Below are positions 1 through 11,090 of a stretch of DNA of 60,000 bases, one piece after another. Location of the stretch: NCBI GenBank assembly GCA_905221605.1, contig CAJNDS010000005.1, positions 126,001 to 186,000 on the forward strand, given 5' to 3'. Positions within the stretch are counted from its first letter, which is position 1. Every line of letters begins with the position of its first letter. The position numbers and the translations under genes were made by a program. The notes under the pieces were generated by a model that ran no database searches, had not been told where the DNA came from, and saw only the letters and a program-made list of their open reading frames with translations. The stretch is from Symbiodinium natans (lineage: Eukaryota; Sar; Dinophyceae; Suessiales; Symbiodiniaceae).

Positions 1-1
1 T

Positions 2-337
2 TCATTCTTTTTCGTTCAGCTGAGGGCACCAGAACCATGGAGAGTACCTCTTCCTGGCAAGAGCAACGCCAGGGAGTTCATCCCTACGCAACAAGATTTC
101 AATCTCGACCTCCTTCGGGCCAGCTGCAGTGATTGCATGAACTTGTACGCCATTGTACACATCCAGTTTGCCTCACAGTTTCCTTCGCACCAGGCGATGC
201 GGGACATGCAGAGCCCGCAGAACCATCCCAACCGGCAGACCGGATTCGGTGAACCACAGGACCGTGCAACGATGCAAAGAAAATCAAACAGGGGGTTTAC
301 GAAAATACGGGACCCCTTAATCGCCCCCAAACAATAG
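2..337 (+). CDS. possible 3' exon of an unidentified gene (partial)
   Basis: The second plus frame is open from the window edge to a stop at 337 (about 111 codons). The first half has coding-like composition, including short motifs such as APEPWRVPLPGKSN and FIPTQQDFNLDLLRA; the second half is less convincing. No domain is recognised. It could be the last exon of a gene whose start lies left of the window. The overlapping minus-strand open frames look like shadows. Confidence 0.25.
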   Translation, partial: SFFFVQLRAPEPWRVPLPGKSNAREFIPTQQDFNLDLLRASCSDCMNLYAIVHIQFASQFPSHQAMRDMQSPQNHPNRQTGFGEPQDRATMQRKSNRGFTKIRDPLIAPKQ

Positions 338-683
338 TAGGATCCTCTTACAATAAAGACCCCAATCCCGAGCAGTTCTCAAGCTCTAGCGCAGGACATG
401 ACTCCCGGCAGCGCAGGCGTGTGGCAAGTTGTGCTTTAATCCCTGCCACGTGGGTGCTCCTGTTGTGGCCCAGGAAGTAACCTCATGTGTCACGTGAGAA
501 TTCGTCAGTTGCGACTGTTCAAATTTGGGTTACGCACGTGTGTGGCGAAACGGCGCGTGTGTGGCGAACTTTGGAAATTCTGGAGATCTCGAGTTTCGAA
601 CTTGTTTGAGTATTCGGGTTTTCGAATGTTTTCAAATGCTCGAGTTTTCGAATCATTGGTTCCAGTCTTGAACGTTTGTACAT

Positions 684-706
684 ACCGTGGCCATTTTGGC
701 ACCAAG
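684..706 (+). other. relict dinoflagellate spliced-leader (DinoSL) sequence
   Basis: The published 22-nt DinoSL trans-spliced to dinoflagellate mRNAs is DCCGUAGCCAUUUUGGCUCAAG in length, where D is any base but C. Here A-CCGTGGCCATTTTGGC is followed by ACCAAG. That is 15 of 16 matches over CCGTAGCCATTTTGGC, then one substitution and one inserted base before the final CAAG. Genomic DinoSL relics are known to mark cDNA that was reinserted into the genome. I see no convincing retrogene body immediately downstream. Confidence 0.5.
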
Positions 707-1312
707 ATTGATCTTGAAACATTCACCTCCACTCCCCCTTGTTCTTTGAGATGTTTCCTCTGCTTCCAGCCTGCCGACCGGGAACCGGTCGCATGCATAA
801 CTGTCGAGCTTGATCGATGTATCGAAGTGCTTGCTCGACAGTCGAGACTGGGCTGGATGTTCCACCCACGCAGGAGCAGGCGTTACTTTGCCACTGCTTT
901 CGGAAGCAGGTGCTGCATCACGGTGGGTTTGATGCGAACATGTCCGATTTTTTTCGACCATCTGTTGCGAAAATGTCAGATTTCACTGACTGGAGTGTGG
1001 GGGCCTTCAGGAGTTGGAGACAGCCCTAGCGGCCTAGAACCCATGAAGAGCCTTCAACCCCAAAACCCCCCCGCAGAAGCACCCTGCCTGCGTGGTCATC
1101 GAAAGCAGCTTCTGCAACTCCATGCGCGAGCTTGAGTAATGACCATCATCCCCGTGCAGTCCCTGGAAGAATGTACGGAGCACTTGGGGTTTATGGTTGC
1201 AGGGTTTGTAGCGTGAAATGCCCCCATACACACTCAGTCTTCAAGCGTCAAAAAGCGAAGGCATCAAGCCGAAAAAAATTCGCCCTACTCGTAACAAGCC
1301 TTAAAATCCACC

Positions 1313-1337
1313 CGAACCCTAAACCCTAAAGCCTAAG
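1313..1337. repeat. interstitial telomere-like repeat (CCCTAAA type)
   Basis: AACCCTAAACCCTAAAGCCTAAG reads as about three CCCTAAA units, the last one degenerate. This is the complement of TTTAGGG, the plant-type telomere repeat also reported from dinoflagellates. Confidence 0.6.
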
Positions 1338-1724
1338 ACCTCGAATCAAATGGAGTTGGCGTCTTCTGATGCACCAAGTTCTGAGAACAAGAGGGATGAC
1401 GGGTTACACGGCGGCATGGTTTGAGATGGCGCCAAACGGACGCTAAAATTCGTCAGTTTCAAGTCTTCGAACCCAGCGAGCCCCCGCGCGGGCGCGTGAA
1501 ACTTCGAGAATCTTCGAGTTGTTTGAATTTGGGCCTGGAGCGCGTATGCGAAGATGAGGAAGCAGTCGAATAACTGTCGGATCTAATGCGAATTTTCGAG
1601 TCCTGCATTTGTCGAACTTTTGCGAGAGTGCTTGCCGTCGAATTTGCGAGTCCTGGAATTTATTGCAAAAACGGATATGCTTGCCTGAGGCCCTGGGTAT
1701 ATGACAGGAATGCAGAAGCTTCTA

Positions 1725-1800
1725 CTGCATGACATGGCGCATGATGCAGCACATGACGTGGTGCATGGTGCATGACGTGGGGCATGACATGGCACTGATG
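1725..1800. repeat. CATGAC/GTGGTGCATG minisatellite
   Basis: Words such as CATGACATGG, CATGATGCAG, CATGACGTGG and CATGGTGCATGACGTGG recur with a spacing of about 10-17 bases. It produces low-complexity His/Met/Pro-rich open frames on the minus strand, which are not genes. Confidence 0.6.
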
Positions 1801-2457
1801 GTTGTCGGAAGTCAGGTCACGAAATCTGGGTCTGAACCACACATTCTACAAACAACGTTGAACCTTAATCGCCACAACTCGCATTGTAGTCGTCTATCAC
1901 TTGGCAAGGCTACTTCAGTACCGACTTGGCGCAGCAATGCAGCCCAACTGAAGTTTGGTGGAGCGGTAGTCACTGCTTGGGAGAGTGCAGCGGCGCAGCG
2001 TTTGGGATGTTGGGCTGGGCCACATCGTATTTGACGCAGCCGAGGGCTGAAGAAGGAGGTGACGGAGTTGGCGTGCCTCATGGCGCAGCGTGAATCAGAA
2101 ATGCCTGCAACTCAGTGAGCGCTTGGGCTCAGTTCCCAAGTTCGTCAACAGGTTGCACACATCATGAGCAGCCTGCGTCATAAAGACACGCGGGTTAGCG
2201 AGGGTTCTATTGTTTCATGCGCAAGCTGAAGTAAAGCAAAAAACACGGTCAAGCAAAGGTGAACATATGCAAAGATGAGCAACCGCAAGCCTCGCAAATT
2301 AAATGCAGCAGCAACCAACCACAACAGCAAATCCTGCAGCATCGATGGGCGTTAGCAACACTGTTGACCGCGCATCAGCAAAGTGCATGAACGCCTGGCA
2401 CGCTTGTGTTCGAATTTGATCGGCTTGGCCCCATGCGCATTTGGAAAGGCAGGGAAG

Positions 2458-2483
2458 GCGCGCGCGCGCGCGCGCGCGCGCGC
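2458..2483. repeat. (GC)n dinucleotide run
   Basis: About 13 alternating GC units, followed by a C-rich stretch. A C17 run lies at 2647-2663. Alternating purine-pyrimidine GC of this length is a classical Z-DNA-prone sequence. Confidence 0.8.
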
Positions 2484-2882
2484 CCCCGCGGGCACATCAA
2501 GGTTCGAGCTCCACAGCACTGATAGAGTCATGCCGTGTCAAGCGAAGATAAGCGAACCCAAGCCAAGCCAGGCCAAGCCCCTCTCACTTGTACTAACTGG
2601 ACATGGAAGCCACAAGTAGCATCCATTTTCGATGCCGTGCCATGGTCCCCCCCCCCCCCCCCCTCCCGATTATAGCACTGAAGGGTGCCAGAACTGAACC
2701 ATCGGGTGTGAAGAATGCTAGTTCCGAAAAGGCAGCCGGCACATCTCAGGCAAACGCTCCATCAGCAGCTTGCGCTGCTGTCCACGGTGCAAGCTCCTTT
2801 TCCACAATCAGATGTGAACCAGGCCTGATGACTTCAGGTGTGTCGAAACGGCACCTTAGACATTGGGCTCCACGGTCAGGGC

Positions 2883-4000
2883 ATGGAGATGCAAATCCAC
2901 CTCCTCCAAAACCAGTTGGACGAGATCAGCCGCATGATGAGGCCGACACAGTCACCTGCAACGTAGCTTCCGATGTCGTGCAATTGTAGCAGCAGAAGTG
3001 CAGCCAAAGCTCTCGTCCCATACTGTTCAGGCAGACTCCAGCGGCAAAGGAGCAGCCACAGGACGAGCGAGAGCGAGCACTGGGCAACTGGTGATACCAC
3101 TTACTGCTCTTGTTGTCGTTGAAGCGAAGAGGAGGAAATTCTGACTGTGATGATGCGCAACATCCCAAACAAGACCGAAGCTCAGTCCTCCTGTTCTCTA
3201 GATCTGTGTATACCAGGTATACCTGTTTATCAGCTTTCACATCTTGGGTATGTCTCGCTCTCCGAATTGCAGGTACACGCAAAAGATGCTGATTGAGGAG
3301 GTGAATTCTGTCGGGTTTCAAGGTACCTGGGATCCTTGGCTTCAGACAGTCCATAGCAAGATATAGCAAGTCTGTTCCAAACGGAGCGCATTCTTCACTC
3401 AGGACTTCTTGTACTTGCCCATCGCCCCGAGCTTGGCTACTTATAGTGTCTCTCGGTGGTCATGCCCGCATTGCCGCATGGTGTCAGCCGTGTGTGGTCC
3501 AAGGACAGGGAGTCTGGCGCCAACAAAGGCTACGCTTTCATAAACTTCCTCCGTCCAGAGCTCTGGTCTGCTTCTCGCGTAAAGAATGACAAGCTGTCTG
3601 ATATTGAGGTCCTGATTACGCGTATACCTTCAAGCCCGCAGCCAAAGATTGCGTGCATGGGGCTTTCTTGCAAGCATGGTTTGCGTAGGCGCTCTACCTA
3701 GACATACCTCGACTATCTCAATTTTCGAGACTGCTGCTGGTCAGCGTTGGTCAGCTGCAGGCGTGCTTTCAACGGGAAGCAGATGGCATTGTTCAAGTCC
3801 AACAAGATTGTGAATGCGCCCCGAACAGTTGGACGAAGCTGCTGAAGCCTCTGCTGAGCTGGAGAAGGGCCTTGTCCATGCCAGGTTACCCCCGCAGCAA
3901 TCCAAGGCTTCGAGGCAAATCATGAGCCTTGCGCCAAGAGTTGCATCTTTGCACGGCTCTTCACCGGCTGTCAAGAAGAGGTTTGCCATTCCGAGCTTTC
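2883..4000 (+). CDS. Mei2-like RRM RNA-binding protein (multi-exon)
   Basis: The C-terminal RRM of Mei2-type RNA-binding proteins can be assembled from five exons: about 3130-3172 (ILTVMMRNIPNK), 3273-3330 (YTQKMLIEEVNSVGFQGTW), 3403-3423 (DFLYLPI), 3504-3565 ([20 protein letters not shown]) and 3761 to about 3815 (AFNGKQMALFKSNKIVNA). Frames and phases join exactly and match the family pattern RNIPNKYT..ML...GF.G.YDF.YLP..GYAFINF. Donors would be GA, GA, GC and GT. The 21-nt exon is remarkable. A predicted helix at 2883-2952 (MEMQIHLLQNQLDEISRMM) is probably an upstream exon. Downstream, an Ala/Glu-rich frame (EQLDEAAEASAELEKG, about 3820-4000) is likely the C-terminus, but it is one frame off at a CCCC run, so another intron or a base error is needed. 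Mei2-like RRM proteins act in RNA-directed control of development; the dinoflagellate role is unknown. Confidence 0.8.
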
Positions 4001-4384
4001 TTCTTGCTTCTCGTCCATCTAGCCAGCTTGGATTTGACGATGGACTCCCATCGGTTCCTTGTGGGCCAAGGCATTTCTCGCGAACCAGAGTGAACTTCGG
4101 GGCACAGGGCTCACAGAGTATGAGGGATTTTGATTCAAGTCATGTGTGCACATTCAAAGACTCGTTCGTGACTCGTGCTCCTCAGGACCCGGATACTCGC
4201 CCGCTTTTCCTGCGAAAGGCTTGTGCGCTCATGTGCCGGAGGCTACTACGACTCTCATCATGTTCAGTTGTGTTTGGCAAGGTGCAGAAGGTGCAGAAGA
4301 TGCCCCAGCCACACACGTCTGCCCAGCCCAGTTGTGTGCTGTGTCGAAGGCATGTGGGAGCTTTTGAAGAATTGAGAGTATCTG

Positions 4385-5640
4385 AGTAAAACTTGAAAAC
4401 ATGTAGGTTTATCTGAACCCAGGTTGGGCTCACATGGTAAACCCACCTCATAACCCCAGAGCCTGACTTATGAACACCGCCTTGCTCTGATTGCGGTGTC
4501 CGCGGTGTTCGCGCTGTACGCTTTGTTCGCGGTGGTCGCGGTGTTCGGCCGGTTACAATGGATGCATCTTTCGGGAGATTGGGAAGCCCTCGAGGCCCCC
4601 CCCATTTACAGTGGTTTCGCAGGTTTTCATATGATTTAAGATACGATCAGCCGGCACCCCCAGAATCAACATTCCATAGTTTCTACACCATTGGTGCCAT
4701 GTATACCAAACTCACAATTCTGTGACTTTCTGAGATATGGCCACCTCAACTCCTCTCACACAAATGAAGAAGTGTAAAAAAGTTTGGAGAAATGGAATGT
4801 GAGCCTTGGCCCTAAGTTGTGGGGCTCAGGCAGCTCTCTTCCGGGCATGCATGGTGCATCCCGTATATACTTTAGCTGTACGTCATACCTCCCCTTAGAT
4901 AGCAGCTTGCAGCTGTTTGATGGTATTGTTGCTGCCGAATTGAATGCCTTTACGCACTCTGTGAGCCATACTAGGTATGCATGGCCACGTGTACATACAT
5001 AGCTGTACCAAAAAATGTAAGGAGGCTCATGCAACTTCGTAGTTGTGGAGGGGGATGCGCGTTGTGCTAGCTGTGTTTGATCGTGCTTGCGAGTTTATGT
5101 GGCCATGTCGGCGGAAGCCGTACGCAGGGACGAGTGTCCCGGCTGGAAGTCGATTCCGTGAATAGAATTCGTGCCGTCGGCGTCGCATCGTAATGGTGAT
5201 GTTGGAAATCGTCGTTAGTTTTTGAGAAAAAAAGGGTCCTTGTGGTTGGAGTCCTGTCCTCCCTGATGATACCTCATGGTATTTCATGCGGCGCATGAAA
5301 TCCAGCATTCCCACATGAATGTTGCTTTCGCAAAGAGTCTGTCCCCATTCCTTGAGGGTTTCGAGGCTTGATTGACATCTGCTTCGAAACCAAATGTGAC
5401 CGAACGCAGCAGGAGAAACTTTTCCTGTGCTGTTGTATGACAACTCAGTGCAGGTAAGACAGTGATTGTTGACGCTGCTTAGTTATTGTTATTCGACTCT
5501 CACGTAAATGCTAAGAGGAGTGTAAGGCTAAGAGCAAAGGGCTAGCAAGAAAGCCAATTACACATGCCACATGACGTCGTTTCGCCATGCACAGGAGCTT
5601 GCGCTACCATGACTGCACGTGGTGATTAAGGCTAAGGAGA
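4385..5640. other. stretch without a supported gene; one minus ORF of 138 codons
   Basis: A GCGGTGTTCGCG-like imperfect repeat sits at 4487-4550. A minus-strand open frame at 5443-5027 has no recognisable motif and only weak coding character, so it is noted but not called as a gene. Nothing else is supported. Confidence 0.3.
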
Positions 5641-5929
5641 CAAACCTTGACATGAACAACCTCCTAAGTCAAGGGTCCCCATCAGCCTCTTCGTACAATG
5701 TACCAGCTTTCCGTGGCATGTTTCTTTTTTTTCGGGGGGGACTTGGCTCGGCCAGGCCCTCGCCCATGTCTGGCCAGGCAGAGTGGCTTTGACTCGCTGC
5801 GCTGCGTTGCAACGGACGCTGTATACACACACACACAGAGGTGAAAATGCATGTACGTGTGTGTACGCGTACCTGCATATACATGCAAACTTTCTATGCA
5901 CAAGATCGTGAGCGGCGAGAGCGTCTACA

Positions 5930-7326
5930 TAAGGAGGATGGCATTGCGTAGTACACCCCTGCATGAAGTTCCAGGAGATGTCTGCACAGTTCACTCTTCC
6001 AGGCCTCTGAGCTCATGGTTTGGGCTTGCGGGTTTAACGGCTGCATCATCGGCTCCGGCTGCTGATTCTGTGTCTGTGGCAGGGCCTGTGGTTTGTAGCT
6101 GGCCATCAGAGTAGGAAGCACGTGCCAGAAATGGCAAGCCTGGCAAGATTCTTCGACTCGACTTGAAGCACTTGTGAAACTGATGGTGTCACATGTCTGA
6201 CATGTTGTGACTGATGTTGTCTTGTGGCCTATGCCATTGGGGCTTTCCCGATGTGCCTTTGACCTGCAGGTTCCTATCCAGCAGCGTCGGAGGTGGCTGG
6301 AGTTCTCTTGCAAGTTAGAGTCCTGTTGTGGAGCCCCAGGGGCCCAGTGCAAAAGGTCTAGCAGAAACAGAGGAAAGAATCTTGAATCCGCATGTAGCTT
6401 GACAATGGCTGAAGTCATCAGTTACCATTGTTACCATTCAAGATGTTCAAGTAATGCAGGCTGGGCTCAATTTCTGCACCTGCTGCGGAGCAAGGCGGGG
6501 TTTACGTTGAGACATTTCTACCCAGTCCAGTTTCAATCGTCTTACTGCCACTTGCGCCCTTGGCAGTGTATGTCGCGCTGCCAAACTTCCCATGCTAGGC
6601 GATCCCCAGTTCACAAATTCTGCCAGGGCTGTGGAAGGCCACCGGCGCGAGGTTACAAGATTTAACCAGCACGTCTTCTCTTGGTTCTTGCGCCGTTGAG
6701 CAGCCAGGACATCCTCGTAGTGATGCCGGATGGAATCGAATGAGCTCAGCGTTGTATTGCAGCGTTTAAAACTCAGTGCTGCTGTTTCAGGCGGTGTTTG
6801 AGGTGCTGCCAACACCTTGATGACAGCAAGGGGAGCCGTCTAGGGAGTTTTGAATTCTCCACTCAGGCATCGTCAATGCCCTTCAAAGTAGAAGTTGTTG
6901 TTGCAATTGTAGATTTGACGCTGCCTGAGACGGAGTGTTTGCCGCGCTGAGAGCTGTGGCCGCGGAATTTCTCCCTGCTCAGTAGGGACAACTTCCACGC
7001 TCGGCGCCAAAGTCGGCAGTATCCACGCTCGGCGCCAAAGTCGGCAGTAGTGGCATGGGAAGGGGGGGGGATATTGATCGCATTTGAGCCCTCTCAGTAT
7101 ATCTGTTACCGGGCACTGCGTCAAGCTGTACTCTCTTATTGTTAGCCGTCGAACATTGGCCGGCGAAGCTGAAGATTTGCTGCAGGCGGGTGTGCCCAGA
7201 TGAATAGTTGTGTGTTGTTTAGGCGGTTCACACATTCGCCTTGAAGTTCGGCACTGATCTTGGGTAGCTCCGCTTGCAGCTTTCCGATTAAAAGCAGCAC
7301 GCGTGTCACTGAGCGAAGAGCTGCTC
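5930..7326 (-). CDS. possible minus-strand gene, unidentified, about three exons
   Basis: Three minus-strand segments look coding and are in consistent order. The first, 7326-7141, opens right after an AG acceptor-like site and contains LLIGKLQAELPKISAELQ, an amphipathic helix pattern. The second, about 6815-6680, contains APQTPPETAALSFKRC and DSIRHHYEDVLAAQRRKN. The third, about 6112-5930, is Gln/Pro-rich (QALPQTQNQQPEP) and then SSEAWKSELCRHLLELHAG. No domain is recognised. The joins are not resolved, and the plus strand offers no better alternative. Confidence 0.35.
6994..7048. repeat. perfect 27-nt tandem duplication
   Basis: TCCACGCTCGGCGCCAAAGT followed by CGGCAGT occurs at 6994-7020 and again at 7022-7048 with no mismatch. 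It lies in a presumed intron of the possible minus-strand gene. Confidence 0.9.
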
Positions 7327-7611
7327 AGAAGACAGCCTTTACTTGCAGAACGGGTGCACTCGTCAGACTTGTGGACACACGGCCACGCGTTCAGATGTTC
7401 CTGAAATGGTGGAAGATGCTGACGGATGCACCTGCGCAAAACACGCGGAACAGTAGTGACTCCAGGCAGCCCTGACCTCAGTCATTTTGTGTGTCATGTG
7501 CCTGTACGGCAAGATCAAAGATGCAGATCTCAAGCAGAGTCACATGTGCTCGCGCCCCGCAAGTAAGACAGCCGTGTTTTCTGCTCACTGGCAGCTAAGG
7601 CTTGGTCGACA

Positions 7612-8692
7612 ATGACAGCTTGCGCCTTCTTTTCGCGAGGGCATTGCGACGCAGAGCCAGGTTGCTGGATCATCCCGAAGGTTAATGTTGCTAATTGCTG
7701 CTACCTGGTACTAGCGGCTCACAACGCAATGCCTGCTCATGTGGTACCTTCTTTGCTTTTCGCCTCGATGGGTTGTGGCACCCAAGCATCTGCAAACAGT
7801 CAAGGAGAGTATTATATAGGTGGTGTGCCGCACTCTATCGACAGAATCCCGTATCCAGCAAAGCTGGACATTCTTAAGCTCTTTCCGTCAGCCACCACAT
7901 CATTGCTTCAGTGGAAGTCCTGGTAGTCCTTTTCTGAGTATCACCGCTGATGGGACAACTCAGGTAACAGCTTTTAGGGCAAGTTGCAGAAGCATTCCGA
8001 TGTGGTAAGTTTCTGTGAAGCTCCCACCCAGCACGTGCTTGGGGTTCAGGTTCACTTCAGTTTTTCGGGGTTACCGTGATTCAAAATCCGGTGTGTTCCA
8101 ACCCCGCCAGGATGTGTGGTAGCACTTCCTTCGCTGTGAAAGCAAAGTCACGAAAAAAGGACTTCCCTGCAAACGTTACAACGTTGTCTTGGCCATGCCT
8201 GAGGTATCTGAGGTCGCATGTTTTGTTTCCTGGATCCTGCGACACGAACCACAGGCATGGTGAGTCGCAGCTCTGCCCTCCACCAGGGCAGGGCCGTGAC
8301 ACATCTAGGCACTACCACAGCACTGAGTCGTCCGCTAAAAAAACCAAGCCCCGGAGACTGTACATGCCATGGGCATCGAGCGGATCCTGGCTTCCTCAGA
8401 GAGGGACTTCGTAGCAAAGTCTGTGGACTACATCGAGGCTCCCAAACGGGACTCAAGTATGCACGGCACGGGTGACCCTGCAGCAGGAGTGCATCGCCAA
8501 GCATCAGAGCCAGGGTCGCAGTGTCCAGACCTTGGCTGCGAAAGAGCCTTCGGCAAGTTTGCAAACAGCCTGCATTGGCCTGCCCTGACTCAGACAAATT
8601 TTGTGTTGGGCCTCTCTGCATCCAATGGCCGTGTCCGACGAGCGAGGCCATCTCACAACTATGTATCAGTAATTGTCACTGCTGCCTGCTAG
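7612..8692 (+). CDS. unidentified plus-strand exons
   Basis: An open frame ending at 7926 carries a strongly protein-like stretch from about 7740 to 7900, with VPSLLFASMGCGTQASAN and YYIGGVPHSIDRIPYPAKL. A second frame opening at 8369 reads GIERILASSERDFVAKSVDY and EAPKRDSSM before becoming less convincing. The latter faintly resembles the short helix near the end of GT41 (O-GlcNAc transferase) catalytic domains, but no other motif of that family is visible, so I make no assignment. Whether the two segments belong to one gene is not known. Confidence 0.4.
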
Positions 8693-8988
8693 CTTATCTC
8701 TGGCGATAGCGCTCAAAGATGTACGGCTTCCCATGTTATCGAAAGTGGGACGCAAGAAACGATGGGACATGGCAGAATCTCTGATGAATGCCCTTTGTGG
8801 GTCACAAATGGTCACAAGCATTCCAGCCCGAATGTTGAAACCCCGATAAGGGGGCAACCTGAAAGCGATGGCACCGTAATCATTCAGCTGCCACAGCTGT
8901 CCCTCTCTGTGCCACCGCACTCAGACGACCACAGGTGTCATAGATTCTTCGAGTTCGCGACAGCACTGCAGGACACCTTTAGAATCTA

Positions 8989-9366
8989 GTGTATATATAC
9001 ATACGTTCCAAGTCCATTGCGCGCTTTGTCATGCATATCATGCCCACGATTCTCCGAATTTCGCGAGAACCCCTTTGGCAATTTTACGCGGGAGTTTCGA
9101 TAGACCTTCGTATTAGGTCATCAACTCTGGTGCGTTTGGTACCGGATGGTCCTACAAGTCCCGAACCATATGATTTGGCCTTTATGCATGATTTTTCTGT
9201 GCATGCTCCGCTCCGGCGGATGGGCGTGAGAACCCCTAGCATCCTCTTCACGAAAATCGCCGACACTTCGTGTCATCCAGCGTTTGTGGAAGATCGGGTC
9301 GACAGCGGGTGCGGGGTTGCTGTGGGGATGACTGGGTTCAGTAGTCGGCAGTGCCACACTCCATGA
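8989..9366 (+). other. 125-codon open frame, unidentified
   Basis: A single open frame without recognisable domain. The minus strand is also open over 9266-9084. Composition is not clearly coding on either strand. Confidence 0.2.
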
Positions 9367-9703
9367 ATTTCACTCAATGAACTTTAGCAGACATCTGTAT
9401 GCATACTACTGCACCGGCGTGGCTTCAGCTTCTTGCGTTTGGCACACGTGTTCCTGTCACTAGCACAGTGAATTTTGTGACTTGTAAGACTTGTCAGCTC
9501 CAGGCAGGCAGACGTTTGGTCCACGTTGGCTGGCCGGACCAGCATCGACTGGTCGCGCGTGTGCGCCCCTTGCAAGCAGCTAGCACATGAGACGAAGAGT
9601 TGCACTGCTGCAGAGAATTCAAGTCTGTTAGCTTCTGAACAAAGCAGGCGGGTATTATGCGTATGTCCATTGAGCCGGATAAGCTCGGCGGTGCATCTTG
9701 CGG

Positions 9704-10000
9704 ATGCCGCTGAAGGTCTTCTTGGTCGATGAGCGCTACGGGTGGCATTGCGAAGAGGCTCGAAGCGAGGCTCTAGGAATGACGGGGCAGGAAGTCCTCA
9801 ATTGCTAGGAGAGCAACTCCTTCCTTATCCGTGACACGCTCGCATCGACCTCGGAAGCCAAAAAACCTGTTCTGGCAGAAGCACAAGGAGCAAGCCCGAC
9901 GAGTGCAGTCTTCGAGCACATGACTTCATTGAAAGCTGAGATCAAGAACTTGAATCGGCGGAGTGCGGGATTTCCAGAGTCCAATCTGGAGCACACCTGA
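9704..10000 (+). CDS. unidentified two-exon C-terminus
   Basis: Frame 9704-9808 reads MPLKVFLVDERYGWHCEEAR and is clearly protein-like. A second frame begins directly after a TGCTAG acceptor at 9809 (ESNSFLIRDTLASTSEAKK, later FEHMTSLKAEIKNLNRRSAG) and stops at 9998-10000. A GC donor after ...HCEE (about 9755) would join them in phase with an intron of about 55 nt, but this is a guess. No family is recognised. Confidence 0.45.
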
Positions 10001-10289
10001 GGGACTCAGAATGACTCAGATGGAAGACTCCGTTGACCTGGGACACTTGCTGTCGTGTTCCCTGCATCCAAGATCTTGCCGAGCACCGGCCTAGACTCGG
10101 CGCTGGCATGTGCCGAGGCTTGGCCACATGCCACATGACTGCGATCTCAGATGGCACCGCCCCGTGCAGGATTACCAGAGCCGGCTTTGCGACATGCTGG
10201 AGAAGGAATCATGCTATGGAAGGCTAACATGCCAGGCATGAACTCATGAGCTAGACATAGGAGGTCTGCTTGTTTAAGGAACGCGTGTT

Positions 10290-11090
10290 GTTTGTTCCAC
10301 ATCTTTTTTCAAGTCGTGCTCATCCTCTAGCTTTCCTGACTGCTTGGCCTCTCGGCTTCTCATCTTCTTGGCTCGTGGGCTTCTCGGCCTCCGGCCTTCG
10401 CTGATGGCTTTTCGCCTTTTCATGGCTTCTCATGGCTTCTCGGCTTCCGAGCTCCTGGGCCTTTTGGGAGTTTCCGCCTTCCTAGCTCGGACTTCTGTTC
10501 CTTTTTTTCTTCTTCTGTCTCAGCTTCTGAGCAATTGAAGACCATTGGTCATCCTTGGAGAAGCGAGGGGCAAGCTTTTGTTGAAGTTTGAGGCAGGTGC
10601 AGGAGGAAAGGTCGCGTTCCAAAGAGGCGCATTTCCTCTTTGATCTTTGAAAGCAGGAGCATGGCCCTCACCTGGTTACCATCGGCTTAGGCTGGGGACA
10701 TGTGGACCTTGAAAGCCTGCGTACATCCGTGAAAGCGGGAACCCCCTCGAAACTGTAGGCTCGGACGGACACATCGCCAGCGTATTCCCGGAGTGGTACA
10801 AGGCCGTCCCGGAGCGTTGGAGCACTGCTACTCAGAAGACGCATGGCAGCATCAAGGTTCGTAGGGTCCATTGCATGCCGTTGTGATTTGTTTTGCACTT
10901 GCTCTCAGATTGCCACAGATGCTCACAGCTCAGGACGCGCGGCGTCCTGGTCACAGAAACCTCTGAGTTTGAGGCTCCTGGTTGGGTTCGAGCTGCAGTT
11001 CCGCTGCTGTTCTTTCAACTGCCTTTTGATGGCTTGCTGGCTCTTGCAGCATTTGTTGAGGTCCGACGTCTCGGTTGTTGTCCGTCTTTA
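10290..11090 (-). CDS. possible minus-strand gene, Lys/Arg/Glu-rich, unidentified
   Basis: Three minus-strand segments look coding. About 11075-10930 reads DLNKCCKSQQAIKRQLKEQQ, a charged helix. About 10898-10690 reads DPTNLDAAMRLLSSSAPTLR and VPLREYAGDVSVRAYSFEG. About 10660-10410 reads CLKLQQKLAPRFSKDDQWSS, then KLRQKKKKGTEVRARKAET. A further K/R-rich stretch follows after an in-frame TGA. The last part coincides with a GGCTTCTC-type pyrimidine-rich imperfect repeat at 10340-10500, whose complement would give a K/R/E/S-rich frame by chance. That tempers the call. Confidence 0.35.

Larger units (their letters stand above)
340..2600. other. repeat-rich stretch without a supported gene
   Basis: Apart from the DinoSL relic, this interval holds two patches rich in TTCGAG/TTCGAA-like words (about 580-660 and 1480-1660), a short telomere-like patch at 1313-1337, and a CATGAC/GTGGTGCATG minisatellite at 1725-1800. 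A 216-codon open frame at 485-1135 runs through the relic and the TTCGA patch and has poor protein-like character, so I do not call it a gene. Confidence 0.4.

Noticed and set aside
485-1135. 216-codon plus open frame
   Set aside because: Runs across the DinoSL relic and TTCGA-rich repeats, has erratic composition and competes with several minus frames.
8369-8475. GT41 (O-GlcNAc transferase) assignment for the GIERILASSERDFVAKSVDY segment
   Set aside because: Only one short helix is reminiscent; none of the substrate-binding motifs of the family was found nearby.
10340-10538. Leu/Ala/Ser-rich plus ORF with apparent membrane helices
   Set aside because: Built from GGCTTCTC-like repeats; hydrophobicity follows from the repeat unit.
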